Of a DNA stretch of 64,000 bases, positions 35,752 to 44,767 are shown one piece after another. Position numbers and translations under genes: made by a program. Origin of the DNA: Limnohabitans sp. 63ED37-2 (GTDB taxonomy: Bacteria > Pseudomonadota > Gammaproteobacteria > Burkholderiales > Burkholderiaceae_C); NCBI RefSeq assembly GCF_001412535.1, contig NZ_CP011774.1, positions 1,793,501 to 1,857,500 on the forward strand. Direction: 5' to 3'. Position 1 is the first letter of the stretch, and each line of letters starts with the position of its first letter. Under the pieces are notes generated by a model that saw only the letters and a list, made by a program, of their open reading frames with translations, was not told the origin of the DNA and searched no databases.

Positions 35752-38249
35752 GTGACTTGCTCGGCATTGGCAGCTCGGGCGTCGGTGCATACCAACGCGC
35801 CCTGGCCACCGTCTCCAACAACATTGCCAACGTCAGCACCGATGGCTACACACGCCAAGACGTGTCGCTGACGGCCAACCAGCCGCGTTTGATGGGCGGC
35901 AGCTACTTGGGCACCGGCGCCCGATTTGACAACGTGCAGCGTCAATACGACGCCTTCGTCGAATCCAACCTGCGCAACAGCAACAGCGAACTTGCCAGCC
36001 AAAAGCCCTTGTTGTCTTACGTCAATCGGCTCATCGATGTCATGGGCGATGAAAGCGTGGGCCTGACCACCGCCGTCAACCTGTTTTTTGAATCGGCTCG
36101 AGACCTGGCCAGCGACCCGGCCTCGATCGTCTCGCGCAGCACCTTCTTGCGCGATGCCGATGGCTTGGCAGCACGTTTTCGGCAATTGGCCGGTCAATTC
36201 GAACTGCTGGACAACGAAACACGCCAATCGGTGGAAACCGATGTGGAACAAGTCAACTCCCTGACCCAACAGCTGGGTTTGCTCAACAAGCAAATGGTCA
36301 AGCACAGCAGCGCGAGCAACCAACCCTCGGAGTTGCTCGATCAACGCGATCGTCTGCTGCGCGACCTCTCGGGGCTGATTTCGGTCAAGACCAAATTCGA
36401 ACCCAACGGCGCCGTGCTGGTCAGTGTGGGAGACACGCTGGACCAGGGGATTTTGGTGGCCCAGTCGACTGTCCGGGCCATCAGCGTGTCGCAGTCGCGC
36501 ATCGACAGCAACAAGCTTGAATTTGTGATTGACGCCTATGCCAACCCCGAAACCATGACCGGCATCAGCACCGGCAAGATCGGTGGCGTGATGTCTTTTC
36601 GGGACACGGTCCTGACCCCATCGGTGAACGCTCTGGATAACTTGGCCACCACCATGGTCAATGAGATCAACAAGGTGCACCGAGGTGGTGTGGATGCCGA
36701 AGGTTTGCTGGGTGCCGATTTGTTCGCCTTCAGTGCCGACAAGCCGCAGCAAGCGGTGGGCATGACCATGATTGTGCAAGACGCCAACCGGGTCGCCGCC
36801 GCAGGCCAGTTCCGGGTCATTGACAACCCGCTCAACAGCGGCACCGCCCAAGCCCGGATCGCTTACACACAACCTGAATTTGCAGGGCCTACGGGGCTTC
36901 TGGGCGACTTGGCCTTGGCCAAAACACCACAGATCAGCTCGGTCAATGTCAGCATGAGCGTGAGCCAGCCTTTTGCCAGCCTGGGCCTGATTCCGGTTGG
37001 CGCCAAAGAGATGTCACTGACCCTGAACAACCCGGCAGCAGGGCAATCCTTTCAAGTGTTATCGCGCGATGGCCGCCACATTCTGGGGCAGACCCTCACA
37101 GCGAATGAACAAGCCTTGCTGATGAAGACCGGCAACGGGATGGAAGAAAACGCCACTTACAGTGCGTCGGGGATCAACGCCACCTACAGCGCCAGCAACA
37201 GCCCGACTTACCTCGACATGGACATCTTCATGGGTGCCAAAGCCGAAGTCGGCGTGCAGCTTCAGTTCAATGCCACCACCGGCGACGTGATCGAGCCCAA
37301 GAAGTTGCCTGCCCAGCTCATCGGCGGCACTTTTGTACCCTTCAACGGCCCCATCGCAGCCAACACCTTCACACTCAACGGCCACGCCCTGCCCGCTCTG
37401 GCCACCAACAGCAGCCTCAGCCTGAACGATGTGGTCAGCTGGCTCAACAGCGAAAGCGCCTCCACCGGCGTGACAGCCAGCGCCGTCAACAACCAGCTGG
37501 TCTTGGCCCGACCGGTCAATGATTTGACCCGGGACATCCGACTGGGCATGGGCTCTGCAGGCACCCCCGCAGACCTGAAAAAGCTGGGTTTTGACACACG
37601 CATTGCCATCAAAGGCGGCACCCTCGACGATTTGCTGGTCTTTGTGACCGACCGCAGCGGTGCGGCCAGCACCGCCCAAGTGACGGCGCAATTCGCGGAC
37701 ATCCAAGGCGACATGAAGCAGGCACTGCGCCGCTCGCCCATGACCGTGACCTTCACCTCCAACACCGACTACACCATCGTTGACACCCAGACCAACACGG
37801 TGCTCGCGGCACGCACGCTGATCGTTGACCCCAACGCCCCCACCCCCAGCCTGAGCTACCGGGGTCTGTCGCTCGCGTTCTCCACCGCCCCCAAAACAGG
37901 TGACGTCTTCAGCATCGATGGCAACAGCGATGGCATTGGCAACAACGAGGCGATGCTGCAACTGGTGGCCCTGGAAGACGCCGAAATCATGCCCGGCGGA
38001 CTGACCCTGAGTGAAGCCTACATCGAGCGGGTCAACCAGGTCGGCAACGTGGCCCGGCAAGCCTCGATTGCCGAGCAGGCCTTGAGTGTGGTGTACCAGC
38101 AAGCGCAAGAAGCACGCGACGGCATCTCGGGCGTCAGCCTCGATGAGGAAGCCTCAGCCCTGGTGCGCTTTCAGCAGGCCTACCAAGCGAACGCCAAGGT
38201 CATGCAAACCGCCATGGATTTGTTCCAGAGCATCTTGCAAGTGCGCTGA
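35748..38249 (+). CDS. flgK: Hook-filament junction protein FlgK (HAP1), enlarged
   Basis: The 833-residue junction protein has the axial N-terminal motif (VSNNIANVSTDGYTRQDVSL in part) and a C-terminal SLDEEASALVRFQQAYQANA segment, both conserved. It is longer than E. coli FlgK (about 550), with extra surface domains in the middle. Starts within the stop of flgJ (ATGA). Its chaperone FlgN is encoded at 24775. Confidence 0.94.
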   Translation: MSDLLGIGSSGVGAYQRALATVSNNIANVSTDGYTRQDVSLTANQPRLMGGSYLGTGARFDNVQRQYDAFVESNLRNSNSELASQKPLLSYVNRLIDVMGDESVGLTTAVNLFFESARDLASDPASIVSRSTFLRDADGLAARFRQLAGQFELLDNETRQSVETDVEQVNSLTQQLGLLNKQMVKHSSASNQPSELLDQRDRLLRDLSGLISVKTKFEPNGAVLVSVGDTLDQGILVAQSTVRAISVSQSRIDSNKLEFVIDAYANPETMTGISTGKIGGVMSFRDTVLTPSVNALDNLATTMVNEINKVHRGGVDAEGLLGADLFAFSADKPQQAVGMTMIVQDANRVAAAGQFRVIDNPLNSGTAQARIAYTQPEFAGPTGLLGDLALAKTPQISSVNVSMSVSQPFASLGLIPVGAKEMSLTLNNPAAGQSFQVLSRDGRHILGQTLTANEQALLMKTGNGMEENATYSASGINATYSASNSPTYLDMDIFMGAKAEVGVQLQFNATTGDVIEPKKLPAQLIGGTFVPFNGPIAANTFTLNGHALPALATNSSLSLNDVVSWLNSESASTGVTASAVNNQLVLARPVNDLTRDIRLGMGSAGTPADLKKLGFDTRIAIKGGTLDDLLVFVTDRSGAASTAQVTAQFADIQGDMKQALRRSPMTVTFTSNTDYTIVDTQTNTVLAARTLIVDPNAPTPSLSYRGLSLAFSTAPKTGDVFSIDGNSDGIGNNEAMLQLVALEDAEIMPGGLTLSEAYIERVNQVGNVARQASIAEQALSVVYQQAQEARDGISGVSLDEEASALVRFQQAYQANAKVMQTAMDLFQSILQVR

Positions 38250-38260
38250 TCGGAGCCCTC

Positions 38261-39178
38261 ATGAAAATATCCACCTCCTTCTTGTTTGACCGGGCTACCG
38301 ATCGGATGAGCACCATTCAGAACAAGCTGGCCACCACCCAGGCGCAACTGTCGGTCTCCAAGCAAATCCTCAAACCCAGCGATGCCCCGGATCAGGCGGC
38401 GGCCATCCAGCGCCTCAAGGGTGAAGTGGAACGCCAAAACAGCCATGTGCGCACGCTCGAAGTGGCCATGCGCCGTTATGGCTCCGAGGAGACGGTGCTC
38501 AAAGCCTCCAACGACCTGCTCATCCGCATGAAAGAGCTCGGCTTGCAAGCAGCCAACGGCACCATGGGACAAAGCGACCGCGATGCTGTGGCCATCGAAA
38601 TGAAAGCCTTGCGCAACCAGTTGCTGAGCCTGGGCAACACGCGCGACGACAGTGGCAATTACCTGTTTTCAGGCACGCGGGTGAACACCCCGGCTTTTGC
38701 TGAAAACGCCAATGGCCAAGTGGTTTACATGGGTGACCAAACCCAAACCCGAATTCCTGCGGGTGTGGAGCGCACGGTGCAATTCACCCGCGCCGGCACC
38801 GATGTCTTCAGCCGCGTCGTGCGCGATGGGCAAGACCAAGCCGTCGGTTTCTTTGATGCCTTGGACCAGATGATCGAAGGGGTGGAAACCAGCGACACCA
38901 CCCGCATCCAGCAAGGCTTGGCCGACGTCACCCAAATGCACAACAACATCACCTTGACCCAAGCCCAAAACGGCTCGGACCAAAAGGTGGTGCAGTCGCA
39001 AATGGACATCCTGGACGAAACCGCCTTGCGCATGAAATCGACCTTGTCGGAAATCGAAGATCTCGATTACGCCGAAGCCGTGACCCGCATGAACAAGGAA
39101 ATGATGGCGCTGGAAGCGGCCATGGGCAGCTTTGCCAAGATTTCCGGCTTGTCGCTTTTTGATTACATCCGGGGCTGA
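38261..39178 (+). CDS. flgL: Hook-filament junction protein FlgL (HAP3)
   Basis: This 305-residue junction protein is related to flagellin. The N-terminal MKISTSFLFDRATDRMSTIQ is normal for FlgL, with a KPSDAPDQAAAIQRLKGE segment. The C-terminal YAEAVTRMNKEMMALEAAMGSFAKISGLSLFDYI region (in part: ALEAAMGSFAKISGLSLF) is typical. Follows flgK after 11 bases and ends the rod-hook operon. Confidence 0.94.
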   Translation: MKISTSFLFDRATDRMSTIQNKLATTQAQLSVSKQILKPSDAPDQAAAIQRLKGEVERQNSHVRTLEVAMRRYGSEETVLKASNDLLIRMKELGLQAANGTMGQSDRDAVAIEMKALRNQLLSLGNTRDDSGNYLFSGTRVNTPAFAENANGQVVYMGDQTQTRIPAGVERTVQFTRAGTDVFSRVVRDGQDQAVGFFDALDQMIEGVETSDTTRIQQGLADVTQMHNNITLTQAQNGSDQKVVQSQMDILDETALRMKSTLSEIEDLDYAEAVTRMNKEMMALEAAMGSFAKISGLSLFDYIRG

Positions 39179-39193
39179 GCTGGGACTGGCCAC

Positions 39194-39219
39194 TTCAGCC
39201 TTCTGAGTCTGTGCCGATT
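39194..39219 (+). promoter_or_regulatory. Sigma-28 promoter of fliD
   Basis: TTCAG (39194-39198), N14, GCCGATT (39213-39219). The -10 element is a perfect match, the -35 has two changes from TCAAG, and the spacing equals that of the other sites here. It lies 38 bases before the fliD start. Confidence 0.65.
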
Positions 39220-39256
39220 CTTTGATCTGATCACCCTTTTTTAAACGACCCACACC

Positions 39257-40657
39257 ATGGCCACCAGCAGCATTGTCAACACCCTCGGCGCCGGCTCCGG
39301 CATCGACGTCAAAGCGCTGGCCCAAGGTCTGGTGGATGCCGAGAAAATCCCCAGAAAAGAGCGAATCGACGCCAAAATCGCCAAGACTGAAGCCAAAATC
39401 ACCGGTTTCAGCGCGATCAAGTACGCCCTTTCAGAATTAAAAACCGCCTTCGCCAAGATCAACGACGCCAGCGAATTTGCTTCCATCAAACCCAGCAACA
39501 CCCAAGCCAGCGCTTTTGGTGTCACCGCCAACAGCAGCGCACAAGCCGGCAGCTACGGCATCGAGGTTTTACAAACGGCCCAGGCCCAGCGCACGGCCAG
39601 TGGCAGCTTTGCCAACCGCAGCACGCCCCTCAATGGCGGCAGCGCCTTCACCCTGAACCTGACGCTGGGCGGTGTGAGCCAAGACCCGATCGCGGTCACC
39701 ACCGCCACTCCGGCAGGCATGGTCAGCGCCATCAACGGGGCTGACTTGGGCGTGACCGCGCAGCTCATCAACACCGGCAGCGGCTTCAACGTGGTGCTGA
39801 CCGGCGAGACCGGCGCCACACAATCGTTCACCCTGAGCAGTGACGATGGCAGCGGCAATGCGGTGGCCAATGTCAGCTTCACCAACCACTTGCAAACCGC
39901 ATCCGACGCGAACTTCAAGGTCAACGGCCTGAATGTGACGCGCAGCACCAACAGCATCTCGGATGTGATCGATGGTGTCACGCTGGACCTCTACACCAAC
40001 ACCACAGGGGCCGCACGCCTGGACCTGAACCGCGAAACAACCGGCATCAAAGACAACCTCAAAGGCCTGGTCACCGCTTACAACGATTTTGAAGCAACCC
40101 TCAAAATTCTGGGTGACGCCGGCAGTGAGGTGGAAGAGTTTGGCGGTGCGCTGGCCGGCGAAAGCTTGCTCCAAACCGTGCGCACACAGGTGCGCGACTT
40201 CATCATCAACAACTCCAGCTCACCAGGCACCAACATCAAAGCGGCGCGAGATGTCGGAATCAGCTTTGACCGCAACGGGAAACTGACGCTGGACGAGACC
40301 AAGCTGGATACGGCCTTGCAAAATCACTTTGGTGAGGTCTCCACCATGTTCACAGCGGGCGCGAACAACCAAAGCATTTACAGCGTGGCCTCTGGCGGCT
40401 TGGCAGGCGACGCGGTCAAACGCATCGAAAAAATGCTGCTGTCGACAGGCCTGATCGACACCCAAAGCAAGAGTGCCACCAACCAGATCACCAAGTACAA
40501 AGCAGAGCTCACCGTTTTGGAAGACCGCATGGAAAAGCTCATGACGCGCTACATGAACCAGTTCAGTGTGATGGAGAGCATTGTGGGCAGCAGCACCAGC
40601 ATGCGAGAAAGCCTCAAAGGATCCTTTGAGGGCATGATGAATGCCTACAACAATTGA
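39257..40657 (+). CDS. fliD: Filament cap protein FliD
   Basis: The 466-residue filament cap (HAP2) promotes flagellin insertion at the tip. The N-terminal GAGSGIDVKALAQGLVDAEK is diagnostic of FliD, and the C-terminal coiled region TKYKAELTVLEDRMEKLMTRYMNQFSVMESIV (in part: RYMNQFSVMESIV) is conserved. Length is normal. It has its own candidate sigma-28 promoter and converges with the phosphodiesterase gene 24 bases away. Confidence 0.95.
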   Translation: MATSSIVNTLGAGSGIDVKALAQGLVDAEKIPRKERIDAKIAKTEAKITGFSAIKYALSELKTAFAKINDASEFASIKPSNTQASAFGVTANSSAQAGSYGIEVLQTAQAQRTASGSFANRSTPLNGGSAFTLNLTLGGVSQDPIAVTTATPAGMVSAINGADLGVTAQLINTGSGFNVVLTGETGATQSFTLSSDDGSGNAVANVSFTNHLQTASDANFKVNGLNVTRSTNSISDVIDGVTLDLYTNTTGAARLDLNRETTGIKDNLKGLVTAYNDFEATLKILGDAGSEVEEFGGALAGESLLQTVRTQVRDFIINNSSSPGTNIKAARDVGISFDRNGKLTLDETKLDTALQNHFGEVSTMFTAGANNQSIYSVASGGLAGDAVKRIEKMLLSTGLIDTQSKSATNQITKYKAELTVLEDRMEKLMTRYMNQFSVMESIVGSSTSMRESLKGSFEGMMNAYNN

Positions 40658-40664
40658 AGCATGC

Positions 40665-40695
40665 GCCGTCAGGGCGGGGCTTCAGACCTGACGGG
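40665..40695. terminator. Possible bidirectional terminator between fliD and the phosphodiesterase gene
   Basis: CCGTCAGG (40666-40673) pairs with CCTGACGG (40687-40694) over a 13-base loop that contains the phosphodiesterase stop codon. A T-run (40701-40706) follows on the plus strand after a few bases. The structure is modest. Confidence 0.4.
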
Positions 40696-41545
40696 CCAGC
40701 TGTTTTTTGATTTGGCTCACCTGCCGCACCTTGACTCTGTCCAGTCCCAAGCACTTAGCAGCGGGGCTGGAAAACAAAGCCGCGTGCTCCAAAAACATCA
40801 ACCTGTTTTCTGGCAACAACAGATTCCCCGCCGCCACAGGCTGCGTGGGAGCCCACTCGCGGGACAAAGCCTGTGTCAAACCCTGCTGCGTTTGCGGCAA
40901 GGTGCTGGCCAAAATGTCGGCCTCTTGCACCAACACCGCCAAACAGTCGCGTTGACGCAAATCAAAAGGCCTGGACCGCACGTCCATGTGAAAAGCCTTC
41001 ACACGTGACGGTTCCGTGGCCAGGATGCAATGGGCCACGTCTTGACGGTCCCTCTCAGACAGACCCGCACTTTGCATCAAGGGCTGCAAGTCCTGCACCG
41101 CGCGTGACTCGAACTCAGCCGGCTCACTGTTGGAGCCCCCGGGATGCAGAAAATCGTGGCTGGCCATGATGGCCAAGGCCAGGGCCAAAACTTGTGGCGC
41201 ATTCGCTCCGGGCACTTGGACGTGGACAGAGGCTTTGAGCAAATACGTCATGCACACCAGCGTGTCGGCAATGTGCAGTCGGTTGTGATAAGCCGGCTCA
41301 GCACCATGCGCATGCCGCTGGGCACCATCGCGCTCGATCTGCTCGCACACACCGAGTCCAAACGCCTGCAATGCTTGGACCCGAGAACCCTTGCGGGGCG
41401 AGCCCAACGCCAACTGCTGCCAAGCACGCTGAAACACCAGCGGCAAACCAGGCCAGCCTTTGGGCCAAGGACGGCGCAAATTGCGCAACGCTACGGCCAA
41501 CTCATTCAAGGAGGCTTGCGCCGCCAAAGGGGTGGACATGGCCAT
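40682..41545 (-). CDS. Class I-type cyclic nucleotide phosphodiesterase (PDEase_I-like HD fold)
   Basis: This 287-residue soluble protein reads like a compact class I 3',5'-cyclic nucleotide phosphodiesterase, the family of animal PDEs. Its motifs are Tyr86-His87-Asn88-x2-His91 (YHNRLHIAD), His130-Asp131-x2-HPGxxN (HDFLHPGGSN), ILATE (174-178) and Asp210 in EADILAS. In the known family the first His is the catalytic acid, and His91, His130, Asp131 and Asp210 are metal ligands. It should hydrolyse cAMP and/or cGMP. It is the last gene of a three-gene minus-strand operon with two cNMP-binding-fold genes and begins one base after the previous stop. An internal ATG at 41539 is an alternative start. 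Confidence 0.75.
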   Translation of the reverse strand: MAMSTPLAAQASLNELAVALRNLRRPWPKGWPGLPLVFQRAWQQLALGSPRKGSRVQALQAFGLGVCEQIERDGAQRHAHGAEPAYHNRLHIADTLVCMTYLLKASVHVQVPGANAPQVLALALAIMASHDFLHPGGSNSEPAEFESRAVQDLQPLMQSAGLSERDRQDVAHCILATEPSRVKAFHMDVRSRPFDLRQRDCLAVLVQEADILASTLPQTQQGLTQALSREWAPTQPVAAGNLLLPENRLMFLEHAALFSSPAAKCLGLDRVKVRQVSQIKKQLARQV

Positions 41546-41546
41546 G

Positions 41547-41897
41547 TCAGACTTTCGTCCGCAAAGCGTTTTGCATGTTTTGCTGAAGCATCATGGCTTC
41601 AAACACAGCCGTCAGGATCGGCGAAGCGGTTTTGAGCATGCCCCGCAGACCCTCAGCCGTGATTTCCAGCAACACCGTGCCGTCCCCCGCCAAGGCGGTG
41701 GCGCCCCGGATACCACCCTGCAGCATGGCCTGCTCACCAAAGGAGTCGCCTTCTTTGAGGGTGGCAAAAACAGCCCCAGTGTTCTTGTCGGCCATGCGAA
41801 TGGAGCCGGACTGAATGAAGTACAGCTTGTCGGCGGGCTCACCCGCTTTGAAAAGCACTTGGCCCTCTTCGAGCCGTATTTCGTCAAAAGAGGTCAT
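41547..41897 (-). CDS. Stand-alone cyclic-nucleotide-binding domain protein
   Basis: The 116-residue protein is a single cNMP-binding beta-roll with no DNA-binding or enzymatic domain. The core EEGQVLFKAGEPADKLYFIQSG (in part: FKAGEPADKLYFIQ) is followed by a phosphate-binding cassette FGEQAMLQGGIRGATA, which keeps Glu55 (ribose contact) and Arg64 (phosphate contact). It should therefore bind cAMP or cGMP. How it signals is unclear; an interaction with another protein, for example at the flagellar switch or CheA, is possible. The start overlaps the upstream stop (ATGA). Confidence 0.8.
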   Translation of the reverse strand: MTSFDEIRLEEGQVLFKAGEPADKLYFIQSGSIRMADKNTGAVFATLKEGDSFGEQAMLQGGIRGATALAGDGTVLLEITAEGLRGMLKTASPILTAVFEAMMLQQNMQNALRTKV

Positions 41898-42394
41898 GGC
41901 AGTGAAGGCGGTGGAGAGGACAGTTGGAGCGTGCGCATGACCGTGGACTTCAAAATACCTTTGAGTCCCGGTGGCATGTTTTTCACCAGCTTGGAAATCA
42001 CGTAAATCGGGAAAACACGAACCTGCACGTCGTCCACTGCCACGGCATCCATGCTGTAAGGCAACCCACCCACGCCCTCTGCCAGACCAATCACGCTGCC
42101 CGGACCCAAGCGGTAAATGTCATCGCCTTTGACGCCCAGAACAGAACCTTTGATCACGAAATACGCCGAGCTCACGGGTTCACCCAAGCGGGCAAAACGC
42201 GTTTTGGCTCGAATCAAGGACGTGCTCAGTTCGGAAGAGCCCCACAGCGAGAAATACAGACGCTCGTTGGCGTTGAGCTTGCCCGAATGGTAGAGCTGCA
42301 TACTTTGCTCAGAATACGGATCCCTGACACCCAAAGCATGCAAATGCTCAATATTGACAGAGAAAGAGGCGGCAACGTACTTGCTGGTGCTCAT
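41894..42394 (-). CDS. Divergent cNMP-binding-fold protein lacking the cassette arginine
   Basis: The 166 residues contain a second cyclic-nucleotide-binding beta-roll at about residues 55-135 (RFARLGEPVSSAYFVIKGSVLG in part, IYRLGPGSVIGLAEGVGG). In the phosphate-binding cassette the usual FGE...R is replaced by IGLAEGVGGLPYSMDA, so the phosphate-contacting arginine is missing and nucleotide binding is doubtful. It may be an adaptor. ATG 42394 (MSTSKYVAASF) is preferred; an upstream in-frame extension to 42607 has low-complexity, non-coding character. It is the first gene of the operon with the intact cNBD protein and phosphodiesterase. Confidence 0.65.
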   Translation of the reverse strand: MSTSKYVAASFSVNIEHLHALGVRDPYSEQSMQLYHSGKLNANERLYFSLWGSSELSTSLIRAKTRFARLGEPVSSAYFVIKGSVLGVKGDDIYRLGPGSVIGLAEGVGGLPYSMDAVAVDDVQVRVFPIYVISKLVKNMPPGLKGILKSTVMRTLQLSSPPPSLP

Positions 42395-42816
42395 GCCACC
42401 ACCCGACGAAAAAACGGCGATAAAGGAAGAAGTTTCATCGAATCCACGTACTTGGCTGTCGGACCCATCCCTGTCATGTGCCTGCAGCGGTGTTGAAACG
42501 CTGTCTTGAACAGGAATACCCGTGAGTTGGCGAGGATAGCATTGATTCGAAGGCCTCTTGACCCCACCCCGCTGCACCCCTTGGCAACCCTGGAAGACCA
42601 ACCGCAAGGCCCAGGAAAACCGAAGGGCAAGTCACATGGGAGCTTCTGAACAAGATTTCAAATTTATTGCTTTTAAAATAATTAGTATTTATACCAATAA
42701 ATACGTCAATAAACCAAAACAAGCCTTCAAAATTGATATGATCCAATGGTCTGAGTTCCGGCTCAACTTGCACTGTCACGGTGCACCTTCTTTTATCCAT
42801 TGCCCATCACCTGCTC
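42395..42816. other. 422-base divergent intergenic region
   Basis: This is the gap between the cNBD/PDE operon (minus) and the MCP gene (plus). No convincing gene is visible. The part at about 42650-42770 is markedly AT-rich and holds a promoter-like pair and a palindrome (see next entry). The part at 42395-42600 could encode an upstream extension of the cNBD-like gene, but its residues do not resemble the family. Confidence 0.6.
42667..42704 (+). promoter_or_regulatory. Candidate sigma-70 promoter overlapped by an 8-bp palindrome
   Basis: TTGCTT (42667-42672), 17 bases, TATACC (42690-42695) resembles a vegetative promoter pointing at the MCP gene. GTATTTAT (42685-42692) and ATAAATAC (42697-42704) form a perfect inverted repeat around ACCA that covers the -10 box, a position typical of a repressor site. 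Confidence 0.4.
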
Positions 42817-44760
42817 ATGAACCAATTAAGCGTCAACATCCGCCTTTTCCTGTTGGTCGGACTTTTGTCCCTGGTCTCAGTTATTGTGGGACTGATGGGC
42901 CTGCGCGGCATGTCCGAAACGGTCGGGGGCCTTCGCACCGTTTACGAGGACCGGGTGGTCCCCCTGCGTGACTTGAAGGTGATTGCCGACCTGTATGCGG
43001 TCAACATTGTGGACATGACCCACAAGGTGCGCAACGGCAACATCGAATGGGCTGAAGCCCGTAAAAATCTGCAAGATGCCCGTCAAGGCATTGACAAAAC
43101 ATGGACGGCCTACAAAGCCACCTTCTTGGTCGAAGAAGAGAAAAAGCTGGTCGCCACCATTGAGCCCATGTTGGCCGAAGCTGAAGGCACCATCAAAGAG
43201 TTGCACACCATCCTTGAAAACGAGGACATGAAGGCGATCACGCGCTTCACCATTGACACCCTGTATCCGGTGATCGACCCCATCAGCACCAAATTCTCTG
43301 AATTGATCGAGGTGCAATTGAATGTGGCCAAAGCCGAATACACCTCGTCTTCAGCCCAATATGAACAATCTCGCCTGATCAGCATCACGCTGCTCGCTGT
43401 GGGCATCCTGGCAGGCGTGCTTTTGGCTTTATGGATCGTGGGCTCGGTCGTTAAACCCCTGCGCATGGTGCAAGAAGCGGCTCAAAAGGTCTCGCAGAAC
43501 TTTGACTACTCCACCCGCATGCAGATCAATCAGCGTGATGAAGTGGGCGAAACCGCCAATGCCTTCAACACCCTGTTGCAAGCCCAGCAAACCGCCATTG
43601 CCCAAGTCAATCGTGTCATTCAGCACCTGGCCGAAGGCGATTTGAGCCAGCGCATTGAGGGCAACCTACAGGGCGACCTGGGACAAATGAAAACGGCCAT
43701 CAACAACTCTTTGGATTCCGTCCAGCGGACCATGACTGGCTTCAACGGTTTGTCGCAGGCTCTGCTGCACGGTCAGTTCGATCACCACATTGACCACAGC
43801 CACAGCCAAGGCGAGTTCCGCGAAAGCCTTGAGAAAGCGAGCATGGCTTTGCAATCGCTGCACCGCATGATTGGCAATGTCGATGGTGTGATGGGTGCCG
43901 TGGCACAGGGTGATTTGACCCAGCGCGTGCAGATCGAGGCGACCGGTGACCTGTTGCGCCTGAAAAACAACATCAACGACTCGCTCGAAGCCCTGGGACA
44001 AGCCCTCGGCGCGGTGCACAACAGCACCCGCCAAGTGGCGGCAGCAGCCAACCAAACCAGCACCGCCATTGGCCAAATTTCCGATGGCGCACAAAACCAG
44101 ACCCACGCCATTGGTCAGGTGGCTCTCGCCATCAAACACACCGCCGAGTCGGTCACCGATGTTTCTCGCAACACCGCCATCGCCAGCCAAAAATCGCGCG
44201 AATCGATGGCCATCATGCAAACCGGCATGGGCAAAATGAGCCAGATGGTTCAGGTGGTGAACAACATCTCGGTGCACTCGGACAAGATCAACAAGATCAC
44301 CGAAGTGATCGAGAAAATCGCCAACAAGACCAACCTGCTGTCCCTGAATGCGGCCATCGAAGCCGCCCGCGCAGGCGAACACGGCAAAGGCTTTTCGGTG
44401 GTGGCCGAAGAGGTCGGCAAACTGGCCGCCAGCAGTGCCGAGAGTTCACAGGAAATTGCCCGTCTGGTCCAACAGGCTGTGCAGGAAACTGCACAAGCCG
44501 TTCAAGTCGTGCAGGAAGTCAGCCGTGACATGTCCATGATCGAGCAAGGCTCGCAAGAGACAGACCAGATGCTGCAGCGCATTTCATCGGCGCTGGAGCA
44601 GCAATCGGCCGCGGTCGAAGAGATCAACTCCAACCTCGGCAGCTTGGACCGTATCGCCATCAGCAACGCGTCCGCCTCGGAAGAAATCACGGCCACGGTG
44701 ATCGAGTTGTCCAAACTGGCCGAGCAAACACGCCAGGATCTGGGCCGCTTCAGCGTCTAA
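42817..44760 (+). CDS. Methyl-accepting chemotaxis protein with 4-helix-bundle sensor
   Basis: The 647-residue receptor has a TM helix (about residues 8-30), a periplasmic four-helix-bundle domain (to about 190), a second TM helix (VGILAGVLLALWIVGSVV) and HAMP. Further HAMP-like repeats follow (LAEGDLSQRIEG, VAQGDLTQRVQI), then the signalling hairpin NLLSLNAAIEAARAGEHGKG. It should sense a periplasmic ligand and control CheA. There is no C-terminal NWETF-type tether. ATG 42817 (MNQLSVNIRLF) begins just before the first helix, but no ribosome site is obvious. Confidence 0.9.
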   Translation: MNQLSVNIRLFLLVGLLSLVSVIVGLMGLRGMSETVGGLRTVYEDRVVPLRDLKVIADLYAVNIVDMTHKVRNGNIEWAEARKNLQDARQGIDKTWTAYKATFLVEEEKKLVATIEPMLAEAEGTIKELHTILENEDMKAITRFTIDTLYPVIDPISTKFSELIEVQLNVAKAEYTSSSAQYEQSRLISITLLAVGILAGVLLALWIVGSVVKPLRMVQEAAQKVSQNFDYSTRMQINQRDEVGETANAFNTLLQAQQTAIAQVNRVIQHLAEGDLSQRIEGNLQGDLGQMKTAINNSLDSVQRTMTGFNGLSQALLHGQFDHHIDHSHSQGEFRESLEKASMALQSLHRMIGNVDGVMGAVAQGDLTQRVQIEATGDLLRLKNNINDSLEALGQALGAVHNSTRQVAAAANQTSTAIGQISDGAQNQTHAIGQVALAIKHTAESVTDVSRNTAIASQKSRESMAIMQTGMGKMSQMVQVVNNISVHSDKINKITEVIEKIANKTNLLSLNAAIEAARAGEHGKGFSVVAEEVGKLAASSAESSQEIARLVQQAVQETAQAVQVVQEVSRDMSMIEQGSQETDQMLQRISSALEQQSAAVEEINSNLGSLDRIAISNASASEEITATVIELSKLAEQTRQDLGRFSV

Positions 44761-44767
44761 GACGCCT

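Noticed and set aside
42395..42607. Upstream extension of the degenerate cNMP-binding protein
   Set aside because: About 70 additional residues with no family resemblance or predicted structure; ATG 42394 is more plausible.
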